Assembly (NCBI GenBank): GCA_016342595.1
Contig: JAEINY010000012.1
Coordinates: 1 to 48,498 of the forward strand
Direction: 5' to 3'
Source of the DNA: Marinilabiliaceae bacterium
Lineage (GTDB): Bacteria; Bacteroidota; Bacteroidia; Bacteroidales; Marinilabiliaceae
Length of the DNA stretch: 48,498 bases
In this document: positions 25,905 through 36,400 of the stretch, one piece after another
Layout: each line of letters begins with the position of its first letter
Numbering within the stretch: position 1 is the stretch's first letter
Notes under the pieces: generated by a model
Told to the model about the DNA's origin: nothing
Databases searched by the model: none
Seen by the model: only the letters and a program-made list of their open reading frames with translations
Position numbers and translations under genes: made by a program

Positions 25905-28900
25905 ATGAAAAAAATTGGGAAATGGAGTTCCTTTGTTTTAAAAGGAACCAGAAACTCTGTGAAGTCGATGGCTATCGGCTTGATGTTTCTGGGGCTTTTT
26001 TCAACGGCAACATTTGCTGCTCAAGGAATGAAAGGTAAAAAGGTGAATCTGAAGCTGAATAATGTAACGCTTTCAGAATTTTTAAGCCAGGTAGAATCGC
26101 AAAGTGATTTTGTATTTGTGTACAATGAGTCACAAATTGATCCTGCTCAATTAGTGTCAGTGGATGCTAAAAATGAATTAGTAGAAGAAGTTCTGAAAAC
26201 GGTTTTAGGTGATGTTTCTTTTAAAGTGTATGAAAACCAAATCATCATTAAAAAGGAATATAACACTGAAGCGTTATCCACAAAGACAGAAACGGCTAGT
26301 GCATTGTTAGCACAACAAAATACAGTCAAAGTTTCTGGTACTGTTGTTGATAATACGGGTTATGGAATACCTGGAGTTAACGTGTCTGTGAAAGGTACAA
26401 CAAATGGAACCATTACAAATTTTGATGGTAAGTATGAGTTGAAAGTACCTGTTGAGGCCATTTTGGTGTATTCTTTTATTGGCTTTGAGACTCAGGAGGT
26501 TTCTGTTGGTGGTAGGACTGTTGTGGATATTACCATGCAGGAAGAGGTGATGGCTATGGATGAAGTTGTGGTAACAGCTTTGGGTATTAAACGTGAAAAG
26601 AAAGCATTGGGATATGCAGCAGCTGAAGTAGGTTCTGAAGTATTCGAAAATGCAAAGAATGCTAACGTTATGAGTGCCTTATCAGGTCAAGTGGCCGGTG
26701 TGCAAATTAATTCTACAAGTTCAGGTCCAGGTAGTTCTTCATCGGTATTAATTCGCGGTGCTGCTGTATTGAATGGTTCTAACGAACCATTGTATGTTGT
26801 GGATGGTATTCCAATTTCAAATACACAATTATCAAATGCTGATAGTGGTGACCATGGTGGTGTTGACTCTGGTAACGGTATGTCTGGTATTGCTGCGGAT
26901 GATATTGAAAATATCTCTGTTTTAAAAGGACCTGCTGCAACTGCTCTATATGGATCGCGTGCTATCAATGGTGTTGTTTTGATTACCACCAAAACAGGAA
27001 AAGGGGATCAAGGGACTGTTGTGGAATTCAATTCAAACATGACTTTTGAGCAGGCACGTAATTATGCTGATTGGCAAGATGTATATGGACAAGGATTAGA
27101 TGGTATCGCGCCTCAAAATGGGGATGATGCAAGGTCTCAAACAAGTATGTGGGGTGGTAAATATGCCGACGTAGACTCATACATGGATTATCAGGGGAGA
27201 GAAAAGAGTTATCAATATTACGATAATGAGAATAACTTCTATGACTTGGGTAGAACATGGAGTAACTCTGTAGCGATTAATCACAATACGGATAAATCAA
27301 CGGTGCGTTTGTCATATTCTAACATGGTAAATGAAGGTATGGTACCAAACACATCGTATGATCGCAATAGCTTTACCGTTAATGGTGGAACCAATGCCTT
27401 TGACGGTAAATTAGAGGTTAATGCCAAGTTAACCTATACTAAAGAGGAGTCTGATAACATGACTATGGGTTCTTCACCTTTTAACCCAACATCTCAGCTA
27501 CTGGGTGTGCCAAATAACATTCCTTTGGCTGATCTGCAAGATTATAAAGATTCTAAGAGTGGTCGTCCTGTTGGAACAGGTATTTCTGGTACGAGTAATT
27601 TGTATTGGACCTTAAATGAGATTACTAAAACCTATAAAAAGGACCGTTTGATGTCCTTGTTTACAGCAAAATTCAATTTTACTGATCACTTAAGTGCACA
27701 GGTAAGAGGTGGTAGCGATATGACCTTCTTTAATATAGAATCACTGTATCCGGTGAATACACCTCTCTATGAAAATGGGAAAGCTGATATTCGTAAAGCT
27801 GATGAAGTGGAGTCAAATTATGATTTCCTGGTAACTTATGATCGTAATGTAACGGATTTGTTCGGATTAACCGTTAATGCCGGAGCATCACGTATGGACA
27901 CTGAGTTTGAGTCATTGGAGATACATACTTCAAATTTTACAAACCCGCAGCTACAACGTCCTACTTTTGGTGCCGATAATACGCCTATCGTTGGATATAG
28001 TAAAAAACGTATCAATTCAGTATACGGTACCGCTCAATTCCGTTATGGTAGTTTCGCTTATCTGGATGTTACGGCTCGAAATGACTGGTCATCGACTTTA
28101 CCAGAAGATAATAATTCATATTTTTATCCTTCAGTAAGTGGATCATTCATTTTATCAGAGGTTCTTGATTTACCTGTTTGGATGACCTTTGCCAAAGTAC
28201 GTGGTTCATGGGCGCAAGTAGGGTCGGACACTAAACCTTATAAATTGGTGCGGCAGTATGGGGTAGACAAAGATCCACATCCGGGCTGGGGTGGAAATGA
28301 TGTTTCGAACGGTAGTATTTCCGGAAATACCATTCCTAATGCCATCTTAAAACCTTCTTTGATGACCTCCCATGAATTTGGAGCTGATGTGAAGTTTCTG
28401 AATAACCGTTTGGGTATGGATGTGACTTATTATTACTCTCTTGCAGAAGATCAAATTATGGATGTACGTGTGTCACGCGGTTCTGGTTCTACAGATGCAA
28501 CAGTAAACTCCGGTTCGCTTGAAAACAAGGGGTGGGAAGTTTCCTTATATGCAACTCCTATAAGAACAAATTCAATTACTTGGAACACTCGTTTAAATTG
28601 GTCGAAAAACAGTAACGAAGTGGTTTCGCTTGCTGACGGTGTAGAACAATTAACACTTTTTTCAGGAGGTAGTGTAGGTGTTATTGCCGGCGTAGGTATG
28701 GAGTATGGTACTATTATAGGAAATACTTTTGTACGTGAAGAAGAAACCGGAAACATCAAGCTGGATGATAATGGTTTGCCAATCATTGATAAAGAGCTGA
28801 AACCTATTGGAGAGGCCTATCACGATATGATGATGGGATGGATCAACAGTGTCTCTTATAAAAATTTCACTTTAAATGTGAAATTAGATTCTAAATTTGG

Positions 28901-29339
28901 TGGTGAATTATACTCTTCTACCGAAGCTAGCTCATTCAATAGTGGTAAAAACAAAACTACTCTGGAGCGTTCTGAGTATACTGCAGGTCAAAAATGGTTC
29001 CCGAAAGAATTAGAGGGACTTGCAACAACCGCTAAGCCAAGTGATTATTATGGACGAATCAGTGGTGTAGATGATTTATTCATGTATGATGCGTCTTATA
29101 TCCTGCTTCAGGAAGTGAGTCTAAGCTATCGATTCCCAGCTAAATTGTTTAGCAATAATAAATACGTGAGAAGTGCCAGTGTTGGTTTATTTGCCAAAGA
29201 TCTAGGTTATTTATATAAAGCAACTGAAAATATTGATCCCCGATCGACTTATTCTATTAGTAATGGTGCGAGCGGTGTAGAGTTAGGAAATATTGCTTTA
29301 CCTACAAGCTTTGGTTTCAATGTAAATATCAAATTTTGA
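25905..29339 (+). CDS. SusC/RagA family TonB-dependent outer-membrane transducer (uptake locus 1)
   Basis: This 1144-residue outer-membrane transporter starts with a signal peptide (1-39). An STN signalling domain follows (about 45-117, VNLKLNNVTLSEFLSQVESQ), then a CarboxypepD_reg-like domain (about 142-213, SGTVVDNTGYGIPGVNVSV). The TonB box is near 219-227 (DEVVVTALG), followed by the plug (about 230-345, with PLYVVDGIPIS and SVLKGPAATALYGSRAINGV). The 22-strand barrel ends in FNVNIKF. The STN domain, together with linked sigma and FecR genes, marks it as a substrate-sensing transducer. It overlaps the susD start by one base. No degradative enzyme is linked, so the ligand (oligosaccharide, peptide or other) is unknown. 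Confidence 0.96.
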   Translation: MKKIGKWSSFVLKGTRNSVKSMAIGLMFLGLFSTATFAAQGMKGKKVNLKLNNVTLSEFLSQVESQSDFVFVYNESQIDPAQLVSVDAKNELVEEVLKTVLGDVSFKVYENQIIIKKEYNTEALSTKTETASALLAQQNTVKVSGTVVDNTGYGIPGVNVSVKGTTNGTITNFDGKYELKVPVEAILVYSFIGFETQEVSVGGRTVVDITMQEEVMAMDEVVVTALGIKREKKALGYAAAEVGSEVFENAKNANVMSALSGQVAGVQINSTSSGPGSSSSVLIRGAAVLNGSNEPLYVVDGIPISNTQLSNADSGDHGGVDSGNGMSGIAADDIENISVLKGPAATALYGSRAINGVVLITTKTGKGDQGTVVEFNSNMTFEQARNYADWQDVYGQGLDGIAPQNGDDARSQTSMWGGKYADVDSYMDYQGREKSYQYYDNENNFYDLGRTWSNSVAINHNTDKSTVRLSYSNMVNEGMVPNTSYDRNSFTVNGGTNAFDGKLEVNAKLTYTKEESDNMTMGSSPFNPTSQLLGVPNNIPLADLQDYKDSKSGRPVGTGISGTSNLYWTLNEITKTYKKDRLMSLFTAKFNFTDHLSAQVRGGSDMTFFNIESLYPVNTPLYENGKADIRKADEVESNYDFLVTYDRNVTDLFGLTVNAGASRMDTEFESLEIHTSNFTNPQLQRPTFGADNTPIVGYSKKRINSVYGTAQFRYGSFAYLDVTARNDWSSTLPEDNNSYFYPSVSGSFILSEVLDLPVWMTFAKVRGSWAQVGSDTKPYKLVRQYGVDKDPHPGWGGNDVSNGSISGNTIPNAILKPSLMTSHEFGADVKFLNNRLGMDVTYYYSLAEDQIMDVRVSRGSGSTDATVNSGSLENKGWEVSLYATPIRTNSITWNTRLNWSKNSNEVVSLADGVEQLTLFSGGSVGVIAGVGMEYGTIIGNTFVREEETGNIKLDDNGLPIIDKELKPIGEAYHDMMMGWINSVSYKNFTLNVKLDSKFGGELYSSTEASSFNSGKNKTTLERSEYTAGQKWFPKELEGLATTAKPSDYYGRISGVDDLFMYDASYILLQEVSLSYRFPAKLFSNNKYVRSASVGLFAKDLGYLYKATENIDPRSTYSISNGASGVELGNIALPTSFGFNVNIKF

Positions 29340-31249
29340 TGAAGATGAAGAAGCTTAATATTCTATTATTTATAGCAACATTAGGTGTTTTCACATCTTG
29401 TACAGATGATTTCGAAAACATCAACAAAAACCCAAACAAGATTGAGTCTCTTGATCCCGGGTATCAATTTGGTAACGTTCAGTTAAATTATGCTGGAGGT
29501 GGTGCTGAAGAATGGCGTGGTAACCTGATTATGTCCGGACCTCTTTCGGGTGTGACACAGTGCGCCTACGGCTCAGGTGAGGCTTTTGTAGCTTCCGGCG
29601 GATTTGCTGTGGCAAAGTGGGATGCCCTTTTAACCGGATCCGTTAAAAATGGAATGGACATGTTACGTGTCATGAACGATGACAATACTGCTGGTGTGTG
29701 GGATGCTAAGATTGCTCAGACAGAAGTTCTAATGCAATTTGTATTTCAGCGTTTGACGGATATGTACGGTGACATTCCTTATACAGAAGCAGGAAAAGGT
29801 TATTCCGATCAAATTTTTTACCCGGTTTACGATTCCCAGGAAGATGTTTACAAAGGAATGGCTGATAAGTTAAAGACTTCTCGTAATCAATTGCTGGCGA
29901 CTTCAACTGAAAGTTTTGACGACAGTGAGGATGTCATTTATGGTCACCTGGATGATGCTTCCAGGAGAAAGGCATGGGCACGTTTGGCTAACTCTTTATT
30001 GTTGAGAATCGGTATGCGTGCTTCCAGTGCTGATGCCGCATGGTCAAAAGCCATTGTTGAGGAGGCAGCTAATCATGTTGCAGGCTTAATCACAAGTTAT
30101 GATAATACTATTTCTGCTTTAATTCAACATTCTACTGTTGGAGGGCCTTGGGGATCTCACGAAAATGGAAGCGGATCGGCCATTAATGGAAAAAATGGTG
30201 GTTTTGCCTATGCATTTGTGGGTGAAGAGTACTTGCATCGCGCTCAGCAAAGAAAAGACCCTCGCTTATTCTATGTAGCATGTCAGGTGATTAATAAAGA
30301 TGGTGAGTATCTGCCTTGGACTGGTCAAACATATTTTGATCCTTTTGATGAGGCTGCTCGTCCGGGACAACCGTGGAAACCAGTAGTTTTTTCACCAGTG
30401 CGTCCTGCCAGCGAATCGTTTGGTATGAAGGGGATGAAAAAAGTAAATGATAGCAAAGTTGCAAGTAATTGGTTCCTGAGAGATGGGGATATTGGGGCTA
30501 CCATCACTGTAAATGAAGGCAAAGACAATGAATATTCGTATGTGAATGATGCCGATTTTGTTCAGTTCAGAACTTTAGCGGGTGTTAATCCGCAAACAGT
30601 AGGTTCTCGTACCGCACCAACCATTGTATTTGGTGCTGATGAAACCTATTACATTCTTGCAGAAGCAAATGCGCGTGGTTGGAATGTTCCGGGTACTGCT
30701 GAAAGCAATTTGGAGAAGGCATTGGAATTGACATTCTACAAATATCCAAACCTGTATCCTACCGATGGTTCGCCTGAAAAATACATGGAGATGTATGAAA
30801 CTACAACAGGAATTAAAGCTGATTATGATGTAATGGCTACCGCCTATATCAGTACTGTTGGTGACGCTACTTTGGAAACTATTTTAACTGAGCGTTGGAA
30901 ATCATTATTTCTAAATGGTTATGAGGCTTTCGCTTTGTGGAACCGTTCATTGGTAAGTATTACTCCGAAAGGAATTTCTTACTCTAAAAATGTAACATTC
31001 CCATTTTATAGCTGGGATGATATTAAAGATGCTAAGCCAGGGGTTGAAGTAACGCCCGAAGGTTATTTTGAGGAATTATTTCATAATGGAGGTGAAACTG
31101 CAGGTTTTCGTCCGCGTCGCCTGATTTACTCCGGCGATGAGCGAATTAATAATGCGGATAATCTTAACACTGCTATTAATCGCCAATTGGAGCGTTATGG
31201 CAATGAGGGTGATAATGAGCTTTCGATGAAAATGTGGATTAGTAAATAA
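29339..31249 (+). CDS. SusD/RagB family outer-membrane lipoprotein (uptake locus 1)
   Basis: This surface lipoprotein of about 636 residues forms the lid of the SusC transporter. The lipobox ends at Cys21 (GVFTSC), counted from the ATG at 29339. That ATG overlaps the susC TGA in TGATG, and a TTG one codon earlier would be the only upstream alternative. INKNPNKIESL after the lipobox and the ILTERWKSLFLNGYEAF-like motif near the C-terminus are typical of the SusD-like/RagB group that often accompanies peptide or small-oligomer uptake. The gene ends locus 1, and a strong terminator follows 20 bp later. Confidence 0.93.
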   Translation: MKMKKLNILLFIATLGVFTSCTDDFENINKNPNKIESLDPGYQFGNVQLNYAGGGAEEWRGNLIMSGPLSGVTQCAYGSGEAFVASGGFAVAKWDALLTGSVKNGMDMLRVMNDDNTAGVWDAKIAQTEVLMQFVFQRLTDMYGDIPYTEAGKGYSDQIFYPVYDSQEDVYKGMADKLKTSRNQLLATSTESFDDSEDVIYGHLDDASRRKAWARLANSLLLRIGMRASSADAAWSKAIVEEAANHVAGLITSYDNTISALIQHSTVGGPWGSHENGSGSAINGKNGGFAYAFVGEEYLHRAQQRKDPRLFYVACQVINKDGEYLPWTGQTYFDPFDEAARPGQPWKPVVFSPVRPASESFGMKGMKKVNDSKVASNWFLRDGDIGATITVNEGKDNEYSYVNDADFVQFRTLAGVNPQTVGSRTAPTIVFGADETYYILAEANARGWNVPGTAESNLEKALELTFYKYPNLYPTDGSPEKYMEMYETTTGIKADYDVMATAYISTVGDATLETILTERWKSLFLNGYEAFALWNRSLVSITPKGISYSKNVTFPFYSWDDIKDAKPGVEVTPEGYFEELFHNGGETAGFRPRRLIYSGDERINNADNLNTAINRQLERYGNEGDNELSMKMWISK

Positions 31250-31268
31250 TCAGCACATCATATATATG

Positions 31269-31298
31269 AAAAGCTGCCTCAAAAGGGCAGCTTTTTTT
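31269..31298 (+). terminator. Rho-independent terminator of uptake locus 1
   Basis: AAAAGCTGCC (31269-31278) pairs with GGCAGCTTTT (31286-31295), and a T-run follows. Confidence 0.9.
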
Positions 31299-31338
31299 GT
31301 TTCCGGATTTAACGGAATACAGCTATTTTTTTTGACCT

Positions 31339-31866
31339 TTAGATCCCCACCCCAAAACCAATACTAAAAATAGGCTCCCAAGCCGAGTAGGGTGAATTTT
31401 TGTGTTGTAACACATCAAACACTACCCGGAAAGAGATAAAGCTTTTGGGGGATAGTTTTTGGCGATAGCCACCGCCCAGATAAAAGAATGGGACAAAATT
31501 TCGGGTTTTCGATGTCAGGTTATAATATTCCATACTTAAACCAGCTAATTCAGCATGAGCATATAGTTTTTCGGCAAAATTGTATTGAGAGAATAAACGA
31601 CCACCAAATTGATTGTACGTTTTAGGTTGTGAGTAATGCTTATCTTTGGTGTATTGGTATTCAATTCCCAGTCCGGCATATATTTTTTCGCTAAAACGGG
31701 CCCCAATCATCGGACTGATCATGACATTGGTGTAGGTGCCAAATGTAGCCCCAAATTGTCCACCCGTGTATAGTTTTTCTTTAAACGGTTTTTCGTCAGA
31801 AGTATTCTGAGCATTTAAAAGGACTGTGAACAGTACGAAAATAGAGGTTAAGGTAATTTTTTCCAT
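31339..31866 (-). CDS. Exported outer-membrane beta-barrel-like protein
   Basis: This 175-residue protein has a signal peptide (residues 1-19, ending LLNAQ). The mature part has alternating polar/hydrophobic, Gly- and aromatic-rich strands (YTGGQFGATFGTYTNVMISP, YAGLGIEYQYTKD, FFYLGGGYRQKLSPKSFIS) and ends GIGFGVGI-like. This is the look of a small 8-stranded outer-membrane barrel. No specific family was recognised. It is convergent with susD of locus 1 and lies 31 bp downstream of the small zinc-ribbon gene, possibly on the same transcript. Confidence 0.8.
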   Translation of the reverse strand: MEKITLTSIFVLFTVLLNAQNTSDEKPFKEKLYTGGQFGATFGTYTNVMISPMIGARFSEKIYAGLGIEYQYTKDKHYSQPKTYNQFGGRLFSQYNFAEKLYAHAELAGLSMEYYNLTSKTRNFVPFFYLGGGYRQKLSPKSFISFRVVFDVLQHKNSPYSAWEPIFSIGFGVGI

Positions 31867-31897
31867 TTATATTTAGGTTGACATTATACCATTTGTA

Positions 31898-32095
31898 TTA
31901 AATACATCCGCAGACAAAGTCCTCCGCCAGACTTTTTAGAAGCTCGTTTTCTGCTTGTTTCTCTTTGCCAGTGCCTTTGCAGTCCTTGCACACCGGAAGG
32001 TTTACCCGGGTGTTAATCGAGAAAGCAGTACCAGAAACGGGTTTTTCACAAGAGAAACAAACGTTAGTTATGTTTTTTTTATTATCTTTTGGCAT
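31898..32095 (-). CDS. Small zinc-ribbon protein
   Basis: This 65-residue protein has two CxxC knuckles, CFSCEKP near residue 13 and CKDCKGTG near residue 36, spaced as in a four-cysteine zinc ribbon, plus a terminal CGCI. The knuckle spacing (about 20 residues) fits a treble-clef or rubredoxin-like ribbon. No family name was recognised. It is divergent from the DUF4251 gene with a 50-bp gap and lies upstream of the small barrel protein. Both the metal-site pattern and the conserved-looking start support a real gene; a role in nucleic-acid or protein binding is only a guess. Confidence 0.65.
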   Translation of the reverse strand: MPKDNKKNITNVCFSCEKPVSGTAFSINTRVNLPVCKDCKGTGKEKQAENELLKSLAEDFVCGCI

Positions 32096-32145
32096 GCCTT
32101 TTGAATTATGGTTTATAACGATGACAAAATTAAAATCAAATAGTT

Positions 32146-32658
32146 ATGAAAGCAATTATTAGAACACTTTTTGTGATAGTTGTGATAATAAGTTTAAGTT
32201 TCACCCTATCAGCGCAAGAAAAGAAGAGTAAAAAAGAGCTCAAACAAGAGAAATTTGATCAGACAATGGAGTTGATCAATAAAGGAAACTTCAAATTTGA
32301 AGCCAGAAGAGCTTATCCACAAGGCGGAAGATCCATTGACCTAACGACTAATTATGGATTTATCACTGTGAAGCAGGAAGCAGCGGAAGGTGATTTGCCT
32401 TTTTTTGGTCGTGCTTATACCGCCTCATATGGTGGTGATGGAGGCATTAAATTTGATGGCGAAATGTTGGATAAGAACATTGAAGTTAACCAGAAAAAGC
32501 AAAAAGTTATTTTGACTTTCGAAGTACGCGACAAAGATACTTATAAAGTGACGATGGACATTGGTTATAATGGAAATGCATCAGTGGGGATAACCAGTAA
32601 CAATCGAAGTCACATCAATTATCAGGGTGAGATCAAAAAGATTGAAAAAGAGGAGTAA
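32146..32658 (+). CDS. DUF4251 domain-containing exported protein
   Basis: This 170-residue protein has a signal peptide (residues 1-24, ending LSAQE), then KKSKKELKQEKFDQTMELIN and the DUF4251 pattern: GNFKFEARRAYPQGGRSIDL, YGFITVKQEAAEGDLPFFG and ASYGGDGGIKFDGEM. DUF4251 proteins are small periplasmic proteins common in Bacteroidota and of unknown function. The gene is monocistronic with a strong terminator 23 bp after the stop. The family call rests on pattern memory of the YP.GG...L....G.....LPYFG region. Confidence 0.85.
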   Translation: MKAIIRTLFVIVVIISLSFTLSAQEKKSKKELKQEKFDQTMELINKGNFKFEARRAYPQGGRSIDLTTNYGFITVKQEAAEGDLPFFGRAYTASYGGDGGIKFDGEMLDKNIEVNQKKQKVILTFEVRDKDTYKVTMDIGYNGNASVGITSNNRSHINYQGEIKKIEKEE

Positions 32659-32680
32659 TCAGGCAAGGAATATATATGTA

Positions 32681-32717
32681 AAGAGGGTGGCCCAATAACG
32701 GCCACCCTCTTTTTTCA
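32681..32717. terminator. Bidirectional rho-independent terminator
   Basis: AAGAGGGTGGCC (32681-32692) pairs perfectly with GGCCACCCTCTT (32700-32711), with T-runs on the plus strand. It serves the DUF4251 gene and probably also the convergent gene ending at 32738. Confidence 0.92.
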
Positions 32718-32737
32718 TTTTTGTAATCGGGATTGGT

Positions 32738-33223
32738 TTAATACCCAAAAGTATATCGGGCACTAAAAGCAATACCAAAATAGAAATCATTGTAAGCCGT
32801 CCCAATTGGAATTTGGGGGCGTGAATCCACACTTAATTGAAGGGGTATTTCATCAAAATTGTATTCGACACCGCCCTGAGCACCCAGTCCTAAATAAAAA
32901 CCATCATCCTTTGTGGTAGTATCGTCTTTATAACTCCAGGAGCCTATGGAAGCAGCAGGTCCCACATACCAGTTAAAGCCGCCTTCGATATTAAAGAGCC
33001 AGTGGTAAGCTCCGGACATGCTAAAACCATTGTAGTTGCTGTGTGACGTTAAGCCAAGATCTAATTCCAGACGGTTCACATCGGATAAACCCATTTGATA
33101 GGTGAACTCTGCGCCGAAGGCATTTCCGCCTCCAAATCGGGCCCCAATGGCATGATCATGTGTCTGCGCCATAGCACCCATACTGAAAATTCCTGCGATA
33201 ACAGCTAAAATGTACTTCTTCAT
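32738..33223 (-). CDS. Small exported outer-membrane beta-barrel protein
   Basis: This 161-residue protein has a signal peptide (residues 1-19, ending GAMAQ) and a Gly/aromatic-rich beta-strand pattern (AIGARFGGGNAFGAEFTYQM, FNWYVGPAASIGSWSY, FYLGLGAQGGVEYNF). It ends in FSARYTFGY, with a terminal aromatic residue as expected for BAM-dependent barrels. It resembles the generic 8-stranded outer-membrane proteins of Bacteroidota. Function is unknown. A TAACTTTG element lies 26 bp upstream on the minus strand. It is convergent with the DUF4251 gene. Confidence 0.83.
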   Translation of the reverse strand: MKKYILAVIAGIFSMGAMAQTHDHAIGARFGGGNAFGAEFTYQMGLSDVNRLELDLGLTSHSNYNGFSMSGAYHWLFNIEGGFNWYVGPAASIGSWSYKDDTTTKDDGFYLGLGAQGGVEYNFDEIPLQLSVDSRPQIPIGTAYNDFYFGIAFSARYTFGY

Positions 33224-33248
33224 ATTAAGTAGAGTTTTAATTTAATTG

Positions 33249-33256
33249 CAAAGTTA
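33249..33256 (-). promoter_or_regulatory. Candidate -7 element for the small barrel gene
   Basis: On the minus strand TAACTTTG matches TAnnTTTG, 25 bp before the ATG at 33223. No TTTG at the ideal -33 spacing was seen. Confidence 0.4.
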
Positions 33257-33415
33257 AAATTTTTACGAATGTAACCCCGACTGCAGACAAATTGTTCAGC
33301 TAATGATTGAGGATAATATTTTCGTTTCTGCCTGATAGCTTGTATTCTGCTATTTTAGATTAAATAATTTCAAATAAAAAAGTAAAGTTTCTGAGTGAGT
33401 CCGCGCTGTAGTTAT

Positions 33416-33423
33416 TATTTTTG
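33416..33423 (+). promoter_or_regulatory. Candidate -7 element for the SNF2 gene
   Basis: TATTTTTG matches TAnnTTTG, 32 bp before the ATG at 33456. The upstream -33 region has only TTTC at a long distance. Confidence 0.4.
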
Positions 33424-33455
33424 CAGCTTGGTTTAATCCGAAAGGTATCTATAAA

Positions 33456-36400
33456 ATGGCAAAGCAAGAGATAGGAGAATACATCACGGAATTCATTGAG
33501 TTATATACAATGGATACTGTGAAACAAAAAGGTAAGAAGTTGTACCGTGATGGAAGGGTGACTTTGCAGTTGTATCGGAAAGACCTGGATACCTGGATTT
33601 TTTCAGTGAAGGGCTCAAAAATGTATAAGTTGCACATCCGGAATTTAAATAACCGTTATGTGGAGACCTCTTGCAGTTGCCGGTTTACTGGGGGTAGTGT
33701 TTGTAAGCATGCTGTGGCAGCACTTCTTTATTTGGCGGATGTAGATGCGGATGTAGAAACCGGAATGAACCGCAGACGGGCTGAAAGTGCTTTGACTCCC
33801 TCGGTTGAACGACCTGAATGGGGATTGGAATTACGTTACTACCATGATATTACCGAAGGACAAATTGAGGACTTGACCTCTTATAGTGCTTTTCGTGATG
33901 TGAAGTATGGTTACGGATCTGGTCGGATTAAGCACATACAGGTGGAAGAAAAAAGAATCCAATTCATTCTGGATACCCCTTATGTTGAGGATGCCAGGGT
34001 GTCGTTCAAGTATGACAACGGGAAAGTGTATGTGTCATCCTCTGAAAAGGTAATGTCAAATAACCTCAATGAGATTGAAGCGTATTGCTTGTTGAAGATT
34101 GCACAATCCAATACACCCAATTTATTGGAATTGATATTTGATAACAAATATAAAGAAGATAACAAGCGCTTGTATAGTGAATATGGTTTGGGCGAGAATG
34201 CCGATTTCTATCACTATTTTACCTTTGGTTTCGATCATGAAAAAGGCTTGATTGCCGTACCCACTGAATTTGCAACTGGTATTCTGCCGGTGGATGAGAA
34301 TCATCAGCTGGTGCAAGATATCCTGACTAATCTGGATAAGGATACCCTCTTTTTAAATGCCATTGAGAATTTGGATAAGCAGGAGCGTGAGATGGGATTT
34401 GTTCTCTCACTCATTAATCCAGCCGATATTTATTCAGAGAGTAATCGCATCTTTGAGGTGATGCCTTTAATTGGTAAACCCAACAAGGATAAAACCCTGT
34501 TAGGATCTCACGTTGAGGAGTATGATGGGGGTGCGCAGGAGTATTTGATAAAGCGTTCCAAGGGTGCTGAGGAGTTAATGGATATTCAGGCAAACTATTC
34601 ATCTACTACTGATGAAGCTAATCGTTTTCACGTACAAAAGCGCGCCATGGAGTTACTGGCCAAAGAAAAGCATGTATATCTGCGCCCCGGTAACTATTAT
34701 GGAAAACTAAAAAAAAGTGATCTGAAGAGTATCTCCATTTCAGAGAATGACATTGATGTGAACTACCAGGTGACGCAAGATAGTACTTTTGTTGGCCTTG
34801 AGTTAAAATTATCAATCAATGGGGAGGTAGTAGACATTGCTTCCATTGATCGGGATAAATCCGGTGAGTTCATATACTTCATTAATAATGCTTATCACAT
34901 TGCCACAGACTACCGGGCGGCTTGCCTCATCAATCGGTATGCGGCACCACTGAAAATGGTGAAAAGTCACAAGGATCAATTTCTGAAACAATTGATTCAA
35001 CCACTGGCCACTCAGGTAGATATGCAATTTAGTCCCGGTGTATATGATATAGAAACGGTCGAATTGGATTTTCAGAAGAAACAGATTTTTCTCTCCGAAA
35101 AGAAGCAACACCTGGTTATTACGCCGAAAGTGCAGTATCATCATGGGCAATCTGTGCAATTAAATACCCACGGTAATGTCTTAGTGGAAGAAGAGGGGCA
35201 GTTGGTACAGTATAAGCGTAACTTTGAGCTCGAACAAGATTTTGTAGATTTTATTACTTCGCTCCATGATTCTTTTGATGCCCAAAAGAGTCACAAGCTG
35301 TTTCACATCCACCATCAGGACTTTTCCAAAGAGATGTGGTTCTATAAATTCTTCGACATCCTCCAGATGAACAATGTGGAGGTGTATGGCTTGAAGGATC
35401 TCAAAGGTTTTAAATATTCGCCACATAAAGGACATGTGAGTACTTCTGTTTCATCGGGGCAGGATTGGTTTGAAGTAAATATTGAAGTAACGTTTGGTGA
35501 TAATAAAGTCAAGCTAAGTGATATCCGTAAGGCGGTATTGAAAAATCAGCGTTATATTCAACTGAAAGACGGTTCGGTTGGTATCTTACCTACCGAATGG
35601 TTCCATAAATTCGAAAAGTACTTTCGTCATGGTGAGATTCAGAATGATAAGCTGGCGGTTTCCAAACTGCGTTTCTCAATCATTGATGACCTTTTTGACA
35701 ACATTGATGATGAGCAAATCCTGGACGAACTCAACGAAAAGCGCCAAAAGCTGGCCAACTTTACCGAAATCGCCCAAACCACCATCCCTGAGGAGATAAC
35801 AGCCGACTTACGGCCCTATCAAAAAGAAGGACTGAACTGGCTTAACTTCCTGCACGAAATGAATTGGGGGGGTATCCTGGCCGATGACATGGGTTTGGGT
35901 AAAACACTTCAGGTGCTGACCTTTGTTCAAAGGCTGGTGAAAGAAAATGAGACACCTAATTTAGTGGTGATCCCAACAACTTTGCTCTTCAACTGGGAGA
36001 ATGAAATCAATAAATTTGCCCCCAATCTGAAGGCGCTTTATCATTATGGATCGACACGGGCATCGGATACTGCCGAATTCGATCAATATAATTTGATTTT
36101 TACCACCTATGGTACCCTGTTGCGTGACATCCCAATGCTGAGTGAGTTTCAGTTTAACTATATTATTTTAGATGAGTCACAGGCGATTAAAAATCCTGCT
36201 TCGCGCCGATTTAAAGCAGCTAATCTGCTGAAAGCCAATAACCGCATTGCCCTGTCGGGTACGCCTATTGAAAACAGCACCTTTGATTTGTATGCGCAGA
36301 TGAGTTTTGTGAATAGGGGATTTCTGGGCGCGATGAACGGCTTTAAGGAAAATTTTTCCAATGCCATTGATAAGGAAGGGGATGAAGTCCGGGCAGCCGA

